From: Candidatus Microthrix parvicella Bio17-1
GTDB lineage: Bacteria > Actinomycetota > Acidimicrobiia > Acidimicrobiales > Microtrichaceae
Reading direction: 5' to 3'
Assembly (NCBI RefSeq): GCF_000299415.1
Contig: NZ_AMPG01000002.1
Location: 983,675 to 1,047,674, forward strand
DNA: 64,000 nucleotides
Shown: in pieces, positions 9,146 through 17,915 of the stretch
How the letters are laid out: the number at the start of each line of letters is the position of its first letter
Numbering within the stretch: position 1 is the stretch's first letter
Made by a program: the position numbers and the translations under genes
Notes under the pieces: model-generated
Seen by the model: the letters and a program-made list of their open reading frames with translations, nothing else
The model's database searches: none
Told to the model about the DNA's origin: nothing

Positions 9146-10369
9146 TCAAGCGGCTTGGGGGAGGTTTTCGGGTTGGGGTTGCCGGTAGGGCTCGCGGTTC
9201 TTGAGCATGGCGAGGATGAGGTCGCAGCGTCGTCTGGCGACGCAGATGACGGCGGCGTTGTGCTTCTTGCCTTCGGCTCGTTTGCGTTGGTAGTAGGCGC
9301 GGGCGTCGGGGTCGTGTTGGGTCGCGACGAACGCGGCGAGGAACAGGGCGTTCTTGAGCCGGTGGTTCCCTCGGCGTTGCCTGGTGGCGGTGTCGAGCGT
9401 CCGTCCGGATTGCCGGTTCACTGGGGCGAGCGCGGCGTACGAGGCGAGGTGCCCTCCGGTCGCGAACCGGTGGGGGTCACCGATCTCGGCGAGGGTCCTC
9501 GCTCCGGTTCTGGGCCCGAACCCGCACAGGGTCACCAGAACCTTCCCGAGAGGGTGCGCAAGGAACGCCTCCTCGATGTCACCCTTGAGGGCATCACGCC
9601 GGGCAGCGATCTTGGTGAGGTCACCCGCGAGATCGGCGATCACCTCACCCCAGGTGTCCTCGGCTGGCAGCGTCAACGTTTGCGCATCCAATGCCTCCCA
9701 GATTTGGTCGGTGAGTTTGTCGGCCAAACGCGGCGACCGTTTCGAGACCAGCGTCCGAACCCGGGTTTTCCCGGCTGCCCGGAGGGCGGTCGGTGTAGCC
9801 CAACGACCCATCAGATCCTGCACACCTCCGTGGCCGAGTTTGGGGCCGACAACCCGCTCCAACGCTGGAGAAATCGACACGAGAGCGTCACGGCATCGGT
9901 TGATGGTTCGGGTGGCGTCACCAGCCAGATCGACGTCTCGGCCGTTCAACACCCGCAAACGAACCAACAGCTCGTCGTCGATATCGAGCCACGCGAGCCG
10001 GTCGACATGACGGCGCGCGTAGTCAGCGAGGATGAACGCATCACGAGGGTCGGTCTTCGCGGAACCCGCGTACAAGTCAGCCGCGCGTCGCATCTGCAGA
10101 CCGGTCACATACGCCACCGGGACCTGCCGTGCTGCGGCGGTCGCCAACAACAAGTGCGCCGACGACGCTGTCATATCGATCACCAAAACCGTTCGACCCG
10201 CAGCGCTGGCGGTGTCGATCGCGGCTTCGATATCAGCCTGGTCGTTGCGGACCGTCCTCGCGTACAGCTCGTTCCCGTCAGGCCCGATCGCGTGGGCGTA
10301 GTGGTCTTCTTTGGCCATGTCGACCCCGACGAAAACGTCGACATCGGTGGCGGTTGGTTGGTCTCCCAT
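9146..10369 (-). CDS. IS110-family transposase (DEDD recombinase)
   Basis: The 407-residue protein starts with the RuvC-like DEDD domain (VFVGVDMAKEDHYAHA at about residues 12-27, later KTDPRDAFILADYARR). A helical linker follows. It ends with the transposase_20 domain containing the glycine-rich helix-hairpin region LCGFGPRTGARTLAEIGD and SYAALAPVNRQSG. Family members are about 400 residues, so this copy looks full length. IS110 enzymes act with a structured RNA encoded in the non-coding end of the element, here most likely the 240 bases upstream of the start. Confidence 0.9.
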   Translation of the reverse strand: MGDQPTATDVDVFVGVDMAKEDHYAHAIGPDGNELYARTVRNDQADIEAAIDTASAAGRTVLVIDMTASSAHLLLATAAARQVPVAYVTGLQMRRAADLYAGSAKTDPRDAFILADYARRHVDRLAWLDIDDELLVRLRVLNGRDVDLAGDATRTINRCRDALVSISPALERVVGPKLGHGGVQDLMGRWATPTALRAAGKTRVRTLVSKRSPRLADKLTDQIWEALDAQTLTLPAEDTWGEVIADLAGDLTKIAARRDALKGDIEEAFLAHPLGKVLVTLCGFGPRTGARTLAEIGDPHRFATGGHLASYAALAPVNRQSGRTLDTATRQRRGNHRLKNALFLAAFVATQHDPDARAYYQRKRAEGKKHNAAVICVARRRCDLILAMLKNREPYRQPQPENLPQAA

Positions 10370-10606
10370 CGATCGCTGCTCCCCTTGGATTGTCGGTTCT
10401 GGAAACCGCTCGACTCATGGGTGAGGTCGCCGTCAACCACCTTACGAATCAGCCCCTCAAGGCATGTTCCTGTCAGAGGTCAACCCAACCCGAACACGGC
10501 GGGTGGCAACACCCCCCAGGCCATCAAAGTGACAGGGGGCAGGAGCCCTGCCCGCCATGTCGAGCGGTCAGCCCCAAGTCTTGCTCAGGACCTACCAACA
10601 AGGTAA
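10370..10606 (-). ncRNA. Candidate IS110 bridge-RNA region
   Basis: About 237 bases lie between the transposase start and the element end, and no protein gene was found in them. In IS110-group elements this non-coding end encodes the bridge (seeker) RNA that pairs with target and donor. The assignment rests only on position; the secondary structure was not solved here. Confidence 0.35.
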
Positions 10607-10618
10607 GGGGGTCGTCAT
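10607..10618 (-). pseudogene. Detached start codons of the interrupted acyltransferase
   Basis: On the minus strand an ATG at 10618 reads M-T-T-P up to the G-run at the IS110 end. Joining it to the frame entering at 9129 gives M-T-T-P-L-K-S-R-E-Q, which runs in frame into the acyltransferase. This makes it the likely original start. Confidence 0.5.
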
Positions 10619-10688
10619 AGCGTGCGAATCCTAACGATCCGATGTCACCGACTGAGCAGTGCACTTCACCAGGTCGTAACTCACCAAA

Positions 10689-11363
10689 TCAGCCGTCGGC
10701 CAGCATGGGGTCGTCGGCGTCGTGGCCATCGGCGCCCTCGCCGGTCAGCACGGTCGAAACGGTCCGGACCAGGATGTCCACGTCCCGCCGTAACGACCGG
10801 CTGTCGATGTAGGCAAGATCCAAGTCGATGCGATCGGCCCACGCCAGCGAGTTTCGTCCGGACACCTGGGCCAGGCCGGTCAGCCCCGGTCGCACGGTCA
10901 ACCGCCGAGCCTGCGCTTGGGTGTAGCGGTCCACCTGCGAGGCGACGGTCGGCCGGGGACCAACGGCGCTCATCTCCCCCTTCGCCACGTTCAGCAGCTG
11001 GGGCAGCTCGTCCAGCGACCAGCGGCGCAACATCGCACCAACCCGGGTGATGCGGGTGGGGTCGGGCACCAGCGGGTTGTCGCCATCCACCATGCTGCGA
11101 AACTTGTACACCTCAAACGGGTCGCCGTTGAGCCCAACCCGTTCCTGACGAAACAGCACCGGGCCCCGCGAGGTCAGCCCGACGCAGGCACCGATCAGCA
11201 GTCCGATGGGCACCAGCACCGGCGACGCGGCGATCAGCACCGCCCAGTCGAGCGCCCGTTGCAGCCGGTAAGGCCGAGGGGCGGGCAGGGCGCTGAGGTC
11301 CGGCGGGGTCGTGGCGCTTTCGGGGTCGGGTTCTTCTGCGGGCGCCACGGGCGAAGTCTTCAC
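10689..11363 (-). CDS. Initiating sugar transferase (bacterial sugar-1-phosphate transferase family)
   Basis: The 224-residue protein has one membrane-associated hydrophobic stretch (about residues 38-62) and then the polyprenyl-phosphate sugar-1-phosphotransferase core. It contains LFRQERVGLNGDPFEVYKFR (about 71-90), the SLDELPQLLNV block and the VGPRP motif, followed by RPGLTGLAQVSGRN. These enzymes transfer a sugar-1-phosphate to undecaprenyl phosphate, the first step of repeat-unit assembly at the inner face of the membrane. The short form without the N-terminal multi-helix region is a PglC/PssY-like size. Its GTG start overlaps the stop of the glycosyltransferase upstream by four bases (GTGA), indicating translational coupling. 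Confidence 0.9.
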   Translation of the reverse strand: MKTSPVAPAEEPDPESATTPPDLSALPAPRPYRLQRALDWAVLIAASPVLVPIGLLIGACVGLTSRGPVLFRQERVGLNGDPFEVYKFRSMVDGDNPLVPDPTRITRVGAMLRRWSLDELPQLLNVAKGEMSAVGPRPTVASQVDRYTQAQARRLTVRPGLTGLAQVSGRNSLAWADRIDLDLAYIDSRSLRRDVDILVRTVSTVLTGEGADGHDADDPMLADG

Positions 11364-12529
11364 GACGGCGCCCGCTCGGGCAACAACCGTCGGTACGTGT
11401 CCAACGTCAGGTCGATCTGGTATTGCTGGTCAAACCGGTCGCGTGCCCGCTGAGCGGCGGCAGCGCCCATCGTGTGTCGCCGTGCCGGATCGTTCAGCAG
11501 CAGCCGAAGAGCGCTCTCCAACCCAGCTGCATCCTTCACCGGTACCAGCAACCCGGTCACGCCATCGTCCACCACCTGGCGACAGCCGCGGATCCTGGTC
11601 GCGATCACGGGCAGCCCCATCGCTGAGGCCTCCATGGCGGCCCGGGGAAAGCCCTCCCGATGGGATGCCAACACAAACACATCGGCGGCGGCGTAGTAGC
11701 GCTCGGGTCGGTCGCTGAAGCCCACCAGGCGCACTCCGTCGTCGGTCGCCTCGGACACCTCGGCATCGGTCAGCTGGTCGGCCTTGCCGGCCTCGGTCGG
11801 GCCCACCACCACCAGCTCGTGGTTCGAGCCACTGCGCCGGAGGCGACGGTGCGCCTCGAACAGCTCCCGAAAGCCTTTCTCGGCCACCAGGCGTCCAACG
11901 GTCACCACCACCGGGGTGTCGTCTGCCACACCCCAGGCCTCCCGCAGCTCGCGCCGCTCCCCCGCCATCGCTTCACGGCGATCGAACCGATCCAGGTCGA
12001 TCCCGTTGCCCAGGTTGAACAGCCGCTCGTTTGGCACACCCCAACGGGCGAGGGTGGCCGTGTCCTCCGGGTTCTGGATCAGCTCGGCGTGCGAGCAGGT
12101 GGCGGCGCCCCGCTCGAGCACCCGCACCATCGTCCGCAGGGTTCGACCATCGCTGGGCTGCGCATACAGGCCGTGCACCGTGTTGACCACCGCCGGCACC
12201 CGCGCCGCCCGGGCCGCCGGGCGGCCCAGCCAGCCAGGCTTGGGGTTGTGGGTATGCACCACGTCGGGCTTCAGCTCCTTGAACAGCCGATACAGCTCGC
12301 GGGCGGCGCGCAGGTCGGCGCGGGGGTCCATGCTGCGCGTTAGGTGTTCGACGGGCACGTGGCGGATCCCTCGGGCCTCCAGTGCGGCCACGTGCTCTCC
12401 CGGCGCCGAGGCGCCGATCACGTTCCACCCGGCGGCCGCAAACGCCTCCAGCTGCGGCCCCAGCAACAGCTCCAGGCTGATGTCGGTGGTGGTGACGTGC
12501 ACCAACGTCGGCGCCGCCGCGTCGCTCAC
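11360..12529 (-). CDS. Glycosyltransferase family 4
   Basis: The 389-residue GT-B enzyme has the C-terminal nucleotide-sugar site VGRLVAEKGFRELFEAHRRL and the EX7E motif in EGFPRAAMEASAMGLPV. The N-terminal acceptor domain includes DVVHTHNPKPGWLGR. It probably adds one sugar to the lipid-linked repeat unit; donor and linkage are unknown. It overlaps both neighbours by four bases, in a tight run of deacetylase, glycosyltransferase and sugar transferase. Confidence 0.88.
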   Translation of the reverse strand: MSDAAAPTLVHVTTTDISLELLLGPQLEAFAAAGWNVIGASAPGEHVAALEARGIRHVPVEHLTRSMDPRADLRAARELYRLFKELKPDVVHTHNPKPGWLGRPAARAARVPAVVNTVHGLYAQPSDGRTLRTMVRVLERGAATCSHAELIQNPEDTATLARWGVPNERLFNLGNGIDLDRFDRREAMAGERRELREAWGVADDTPVVVTVGRLVAEKGFRELFEAHRRLRRSGSNHELVVVGPTEAGKADQLTDAEVSEATDDGVRLVGFSDRPERYYAAADVFVLASHREGFPRAAMEASAMGLPVIATRIRGCRQVVDDGVTGLLVPVKDAAGLESALRLLLNDPARRHTMGAAAAQRARDRFDQQYQIDLTLDTYRRLLPERAPS

Positions 12530-13356
12530 GTTCGTGCGCCTCGATAGGTCACCCGCTGCACCAGGCGCCGAACGTCGTCCTCCAAGCGCATGCCCCCGGC
12601 AAGTTTGTGGGTCACATCACGTGGGCTGTCCGAACGCTGGATCGGCGACCGGGTCAGCCGGTAGGGGTCGGTGTGGCCTGCACGGTTGGGCCGGGTTCCC
12701 GCCACTGCGGCCGAGGTGAAGCGGTCGCGGATCAGCACGTCGTTCTCGACCGACGGCGCCAGCGCCTTCGGGTAGGCGAAGTGCTCCGGCCGGCTGCCGG
12801 TCAGCTCAGCGAGCAGCTCGATCGACCGATCGAGGTCGGCCGCCACCACCGACGCGGGCTCCCGGTCCAGCAGCAGGTGAGAATGGGTATGGCATCCGAC
12901 GGTCACCAGCGGGTGGCTGGCAACCTCGGCCAGTGCCGCCTTGCTGAGGGGTGCCGCCCCGTCGGGCCAAGGTTCGCCGGCGATCACCGGTTCGGTGGCC
13001 ACGTAGACGGTGGCCGGCAGGTCGAAATCGTCGAGCACCGCCAGCACGTCATCGGCAAAGTCGGCCGTGCCGTCATCGAAGGTCAACACCACGCACGGCT
13101 CAGGCTCAGCCGGTGCCCCGGCCGAATACTCGGCGAGCGCAGCGTCCAAGCTCAGCACCCGGCAGCTGTCGGCCAGCTCCGCCATCTGCGCCCGAAAGCG
13201 GTCGAGCGGCAGGTCCATCTGGGAAGTGCCGCCGGTGCCCACCCGGTGGTAGGCAAGCACCACAAGGCCGGAGGTAGGCAGCACGGCGTCGGCGCTGGCC
13301 GCAGCCCACTTCAAAACTTGGCGTGCCCTGCCAGCCACAGCCCCTCGCGGGCTCAA
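12526..13356 (-). CDS. Polysaccharide deacetylase family protein (NodB fold)
   Basis: The 276-residue protein has the NodB metal-site motifs: VLTFDDGTADF (the TFDDG aspartates) and CHTHSH, in which the histidines bind metal. It has no obvious signal peptide, so it may act on a cytoplasmic or membrane-face intermediate. Family members remove N-acetyl groups from hexosamines in polysaccharide. The start is a TTG at 13356 overlapping the stop of the kinase gene (coupled). A second deacetylase of the same type is at 32493. Confidence 0.85.
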   Translation of the reverse strand: MSPRGAVAGRARQVLKWAAASADAVLPTSGLVVLAYHRVGTGGTSQMDLPLDRFRAQMAELADSCRVLSLDAALAEYSAGAPAEPEPCVVLTFDDGTADFADDVLAVLDDFDLPATVYVATEPVIAGEPWPDGAAPLSKAALAEVASHPLVTVGCHTHSHLLLDREPASVVAADLDRSIELLAELTGSRPEHFAYPKALAPSVENDVLIRDRFTSAAVAGTRPNRAGHTDPYRLTRSPIQRSDSPRDVTHKLAGGMRLEDDVRRLVQRVTYRGART

Positions 13357-15158
13357 GGGGCGGTGCCCACCTCTTCGGCGCGCTGCTTGGAGTCGTCGGC
13401 CACCTTGGGCTTGCCCCCAACCCTGTCGGCGTCATCCTCGGAATCGTTGTCGTGGTCGCCAACGAAATCGCTGTCATCGGAGTCGTCGATGACGAACGAT
13501 TTGGCCGGACCCACCGCATCTTTCAGGCCTTCGTGCGAGTAGTAGTCGTAGTAATAGGCCTGACGACGGCCGGCGTTGGGCGTTCCCACCAACAGCGTGC
13601 CCATCACGTCGGCACCCACGCGCTCCAGCGCATCGATCGACTGGACAAGGTCATCCTCTGTGCTGCGCCCCGAGCGGACCACCATGATCACGTGGTCCAC
13701 CACCGGCAGCAGGTCCAGCGCGTCGCTCGAAGCGTTCAGTGGGCTCGTATCGATGATCACGGTGGCGTTCTGGGACGCAGCCTGAGAAACCAATTGCCGG
13801 GTGGCGGCGATCAGTTCGCTGACGTCACGCGTGGGACGCCCCGACAGTGCCAGGTACAGGTTGGGGAACTTGGTGGGCCGCACCACCTGGTCCACCTTTG
13901 GACGCCGCTCCGCCGGACCGGTCAGGTCGGCGATCGTCGGGCCTGCGTCGATACCCATCACGTCGGCCAAGGCCGGGCGACGGAAATCGGCGCCCACCAG
14001 CAACGTGCGAACGCCAACCTCGGCCATCGCCTGAGCCGTCAAAAGCGCCGACGTGGTTTTGCCCTCGCCGGGCGCCGTCGAGGTGAACATAAACACGCCG
14101 CCGTGGCCATCACTCTTGGTTGGTGCCGGGCCCGCCGCTTTTCCGGTCGCTCCGAACGTTCCTCGTTCATAGACAAACTGCATGGCCGACCGCACCCGGC
14201 GGTAGGCCTCGGCCCACACGCCGGTCAATATCAGCGAACCATCGGCGGTGGGCCGCCGGTTGGCTGCTACGAAGCCCACCTCGGCGATGATCGGCAGCGG
14301 GCAGGCTTCGGCCAGCTCGGGCCGGGTGTCGATTCGACGGTTCAGCCGCTCCAGAATCAGCGCCAGGATTATTCCGAGCAACAGACCGAACAGTCCCAGA
14401 AATGTCGCTCGCAGGAACAGGCTGTTGGGCACCTCGAAGGCCCCGCGCTTATCCCGTTTCGGTTGCTGTTCGCCGAGCGACTGGTAAGGCTGGGTCGAGG
14501 CCAGCTGCGCCTTTTGCACCGTGGCCTCCGAACGGGCCTGCGCTGCCGCATCGGAGAGCGACTGCCGCTGCGACACCAGCGCCGGATCGGGCCCATCGTT
14601 GCCTTGCACGACCCCGCCGGTCTCTGGGTCCGTCACTTCTGCGTCGGGATCCACCAGGTCTGGATAGGTCTCGTCAAACGTCGCCAAGTCCGCCTCAGCG
14701 GCCTTGGCAGCCTCGGCCAGCTGCTCCACGCGAACGCGTTCGGCCTCCTGGCGCTGGCCGTTGGTCACGTCGAGGAAGGCTGTGGTCACGGCGTTCACCC
14801 GCTGGGCAGCGACGTCGGGATTGACATCCACGCTGGCGATCGTGATGGCCTGACTTTCGGTGTCAACCGTGACGGTCATATCGGACGCAAGCTGGTCGCC
14901 TCGCTCCCCATCGCCGATCGCTTCTGCTGCGATAGTCGGTATCTCGCCGCGGGTCACCTTGAGGCTGTCCTGTTGCACCGACACGCCGCCGGTACCGGAC
15001 GAGTTGGCCACCACCACCTGCTCGGCTCGGTACTGCTGCACGATGTCGCTAGGTGCAAGCTGCGAGGACACGGCGCCTGCCAGCACGCCGATCGCAAACG
15101 CTACGGCCAGGATGGGCCAGCGACGCCGCAGCACCGCGGTCACTTTGGTGGAGATCAT
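13353..15158 (-). CDS. Polysaccharide co-polymerase/BY-kinase (Wzz plus tyrosine autokinase)
   Basis: The 601-residue protein has two membrane helices (about residues 13-33 and 249-269) flanking the Wzz-type extracytoplasmic domain. A cytoplasmic BY-kinase domain follows: Walker A APGEGKTT (362-369), Walker A' LLVGADFRRP, and Walker B in VIIDTSP. The C-terminal tyrosine cluster YYYDYY (535-540) is the autophosphorylation site. Unusually, the cluster is followed by about 60 residues rich in Asp/Ser rather than ending the protein. The role is control of polysaccharide polymerisation and export, countered by the phosphatase at 6477. The ATG overlaps the upstream polymerase-like gene by four bases. 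Confidence 0.9.
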   Translation of the reverse strand: MISTKVTAVLRRRWPILAVAFAIGVLAGAVSSQLAPSDIVQQYRAEQVVVANSSGTGGVSVQQDSLKVTRGEIPTIAAEAIGDGERGDQLASDMTVTVDTESQAITIASVDVNPDVAAQRVNAVTTAFLDVTNGQRQEAERVRVEQLAEAAKAAEADLATFDETYPDLVDPDAEVTDPETGGVVQGNDGPDPALVSQRQSLSDAAAQARSEATVQKAQLASTQPYQSLGEQQPKRDKRGAFEVPNSLFLRATFLGLFGLLLGIILALILERLNRRIDTRPELAEACPLPIIAEVGFVAANRRPTADGSLILTGVWAEAYRRVRSAMQFVYERGTFGATGKAAGPAPTKSDGHGGVFMFTSTAPGEGKTTSALLTAQAMAEVGVRTLLVGADFRRPALADVMGIDAGPTIADLTGPAERRPKVDQVVRPTKFPNLYLALSGRPTRDVSELIAATRQLVSQAASQNATVIIDTSPLNASSDALDLLPVVDHVIMVVRSGRSTEDDLVQSIDALERVGADVMGTLLVGTPNAGRRQAYYYDYYSHEGLKDAVGPAKSFVIDDSDDSDFVGDHDNDSEDDADRVGGKPKVADDSKQRAEEVGTAP

Positions 15159-16684
15159 AAATTCACTTTCGATGCCGACCGAATTGGGGGCGGGTCGTGC
15201 TCTGGACGCGACGATCCAAGTTGAACCGCAGACAGTACCGGCAGCGCACCTGCATCGTCAGTTCTGAGGCCGCTGGACTGCTGGCGGCGACCTGAACGGT
15301 TCAGCAGAAGGCCTCGTCCCTTCTCGATGGGAGGCGTCGCTAGGAAGACGAAAATCAGGGCCAGCATGATCGACCGCTGACGGGCGAGGATCCCGAAGTT
15401 TCCAATGTATGAGAACGCCATGATGAATGCGCCGGTGAAGGTCAGAACGAACACCAGGTAGGGGCGACGGAGCGACAGCTTCAAGCCACCCACCAGCCTT
15501 CGCCAGCCGGTCACGACCAATCCGACGAGAGCCAGGCTTTCTAGAGCGGCCACAAGGGTGCTCGCCCCGCTGGCTTCCCAGAGGAAGGGACGGAAGATCA
15601 CGGTGACGATGGCCCAGGGCACGTCCAGCGGCGAACTGACCGCCGGGGCATCAAACGCCGACCCCCCGATGCTGGTCTGGCTCAGGGTCTTATCGAGAAC
15701 ACCGGTGACCCCGCCGCCCTCATCGGCCGTTCCAAAGAACTTGGCCGTCTGGCTGAACACCACCACCGCCGCCACGACAAGCACCCCGAGCGCCACTACT
15801 CGAACTGCTGTCGACTTGAGTTTGGCACCATGCCCAATGCCACCAAGGGTCCCCACCATGCTGGCGACGCCAAGCGCAGCAACACCGATCGCTGCGAGGT
15901 GCGGCCGGATGAACAGCAGGCCCGCCAATCCGGCAACAAACAATGCGATGCTGCCGGTGCTCACGCGCTCGGCCAACAGCTGGGCGGCGGCGAAGCTCAG
16001 CAGCCCGAGCGCGAGGATCATCAGGGCCTCTTTACCAATCGATGCTGGCCAATAGAGCAGCGATGGGAAGAACAGCAGGAACATCAGGTACCGCTTGTCA
16101 TCTGCCTCCGGCACCGCCCGCCGGAGCGCCCGCCACATCAGCAAGCGACCCCCAAATGCAAACCAGGCAAAAACGATCGATCCCGCCCATCTTGAGGTGC
16201 CAGTGAACAGGTAGACGACGGCGAGCACCACCCCGATTCGCTGCGATTCCGCAGGGAAGCTCTCGAGGCCGGGAGGGACGGTCGTGAATGTCCCCTGCTT
16301 CATCAAGGTGGCCAGCTGAGCGGCACCTCCGGAGTATCTGCCTGCGTCCGCCGAGTCGTTGTAGATGACGGTGACGAAGAAGTACCGCACCAACACGCCC
16401 GCGATGGTCGCCACCATCCCCCACATCAGCATGCGGGCCAATCGGGGGTCGCCCTCCTTGCGGGCAAGCCAATTCAGCACCGGAATCGTCAGCGCCACCA
16501 GGACGGTGAGCGTCAAGATCCCCGACCACGCATCGAACGCCAAGCGGTCCAGCCCCACCGCCGCCCCCATCACGATGACGAGAATGGCGAGCAACCCGCT
16601 CAGGGCCGCCAGCCCCTCGCCCGAAGGCCCGAGCGCGGAAGTGAGCAGAGGCTGCCGTCGGGCGCTCAACTTACGATCCCGCAC
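15155..16684 (-). CDS. Polytopic membrane protein, probable polysaccharide polymerase (Wzy-like)
   Basis: The 509-residue protein has many hydrophobic segments spread over residues 25-440 and a polar C-terminal tail. It resembles O-antigen polymerase/ligase-type proteins in size, topology and location, between a BY-kinase and glycosyltransferases. These proteins diverge quickly and I see no single diagnostic motif, so the Wzy role is inferred mainly from context. The start is a GTG at 16684 with a weak upstream purine stretch. It is coupled to the kinase gene by a four-base overlap. Confidence 0.65.
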   Translation of the reverse strand: MRDRKLSARRQPLLTSALGPSGEGLAALSGLLAILVIVMGAAVGLDRLAFDAWSGILTLTVLVALTIPVLNWLARKEGDPRLARMLMWGMVATIAGVLVRYFFVTVIYNDSADAGRYSGGAAQLATLMKQGTFTTVPPGLESFPAESQRIGVVLAVVYLFTGTSRWAGSIVFAWFAFGGRLLMWRALRRAVPEADDKRYLMFLLFFPSLLYWPASIGKEALMILALGLLSFAAAQLLAERVSTGSIALFVAGLAGLLFIRPHLAAIGVAALGVASMVGTLGGIGHGAKLKSTAVRVVALGVLVVAAVVVFSQTAKFFGTADEGGGVTGVLDKTLSQTSIGGSAFDAPAVSSPLDVPWAIVTVIFRPFLWEASGASTLVAALESLALVGLVVTGWRRLVGGLKLSLRRPYLVFVLTFTGAFIMAFSYIGNFGILARQRSIMLALIFVFLATPPIEKGRGLLLNRSGRRQQSSGLRTDDAGALPVLSAVQLGSSRPEHDPPPIRSASKVNL

Positions 16685-16787
16685 TGCCTGGAGTGATTCT
16701 CAGACATTCGGCGGTTCCGCATGCCGAAGACGTTACCGGATTCGCCGATGCACGATCCGTCGCCAATTATGACGGACTGATCTTGCT

Positions 16788-17909
16788 TCACTGGCGGGGC
16801 CTTCCCGTTATGAGCCGTTCGTAGACGACCTCTTGGCGCTTTACTGCAACTCGGGCGTCGAACACTTCTGCGTGTGCCGCGGCCGCCACACCCAAGCGTC
16901 GTCGAAGACCTGAGTCGGCGATCATGCGACCAAGTTCGACGGCGAGGGCAGTCGAGTCTTCGGGCGCTACCAGCAAGCCGGAGCGGCCGTGCTGGATGTG
17001 CTCCGGGAGACCACCCACGTTCGTCGTCACTGCCGGTACCCCCAAAGCGCAGGCCTCCATGAAGGCAACTGGCAAGCCCTCCTGACGGGACGACAGACAA
17101 AACACGTCGGATCCAGCCAGGACTGAGACTGCGTCCTCTCGAAATCCGAGAAAGCGGAAGCGATCGCCAAGACCGAGCTCTGTGTGCAGCGCTGCTAGAT
17201 CGTCCTCCATCGGACCGTGCCCAACAGAAATGAAGGTCACGTTGTCGAACTCGCCCACCAGTTCCGCAGCGGCCGACATCAACACGTCCTGGGCCTTCTC
17301 GCGTCGAAGGTGAGCGATGTTGGCAACGACGATCTGATCTGGCGAGATACCTAGCGACTCTCGCTTGGCATCCCGATTGTTGGCGGCCCGCCGCACATCA
17401 CCCAGATCGATTCCGTGTGTTAGAGGCTCGAGGCCGCGTCGCAACACCTTCGGCACCGACGCCTGCACCGATTCCGATACAGCAAACTGGGCTTCGTCGA
17501 AGTGATAGGTCAACGCGTTGGCTGCCCTGGTCGCCGTTCCGTAACAGTCCCAGGTGTTGTGTTCGGTATATACGAGGTGGGGCCCGCCCCGCATGGCCCG
17601 CAACGCGGGTCGACTCATTGCCGCAGGTTGGGGTGAGTGGTGGTGCACCACGTCAATCTCGCGGTCACGCACCAGCCGCGTGAGGTCTCGGATCCAGCGC
17701 GGATCGCTGCCGTTCCGGGGCTCGAGTTGGGTACACCCCACTCCGAGCTCCTCGAGTTCGGCCACCACCGAACTGGGACGGTCGACCAGATATGCGGCGT
17801 GGTACTCAAATCGTTCGTGGTCCCCGGTCCGCGCGTGGTGAACCAGCAAACGCTCCATCCCACCGGGTCCGAGCCCTTTGGCCACCCACAGCACCTTCAG
17901 CGGACGCAT
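16788..17909 (-). CDS. Glycosyltransferase family 4
   Basis: This 373-residue GT-B enzyme starts VLWVAKGLGPGGMERLLVHH, with the acceptor-side glycine-rich loop. Its donor site includes the EX7E motif in QEGLPVAFMEACALGVPAV. A 103-base gap without a visible gene separates it from the polymerase-like gene downstream, and it follows another GT4 after a six-base gap. Sugar specificity is unknown. Confidence 0.88.
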   Translation of the reverse strand: MRPLKVLWVAKGLGPGGMERLLVHHARTGDHERFEYHAAYLVDRPSSVVAELEELGVGCTQLEPRNGSDPRWIRDLTRLVRDREIDVVHHHSPQPAAMSRPALRAMRGGPHLVYTEHNTWDCYGTATRAANALTYHFDEAQFAVSESVQASVPKVLRRGLEPLTHGIDLGDVRRAANNRDAKRESLGISPDQIVVANIAHLRREKAQDVLMSAAAELVGEFDNVTFISVGHGPMEDDLAALHTELGLGDRFRFLGFREDAVSVLAGSDVFCLSSRQEGLPVAFMEACALGVPAVTTNVGGLPEHIQHGRSGLLVAPEDSTALAVELGRMIADSGLRRRLGVAAAAHAEVFDARVAVKRQEVVYERLITGRPRQ

Positions 17910-17915
17910 ACATGC

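Larger units (their letters stand above)
9130..10606 (-). mobile_element. IS110-family insertion sequence
   Basis: The element contains one DEDD transposase gene and about 240 bases of non-coding DNA 5' of it. It lies between two G-runs (9123-9129 and 10607-10611), and removing it restores an uninterrupted acyltransferase start. Ends were placed at these G-runs; the exact base is ambiguous. Both ends contain CTTGTTG (minus-strand sense at 10606 side, plus-strand sense at 9130 side). No target duplication is expected for IS110. Confidence 0.65.

Noticed and set aside
13323-15224. Plus-strand open frame of 633 codons opposite the BY-kinase
   Set aside because: Antisense artefact of GC-rich coding; the kinase motifs on the minus strand are unmistakable.
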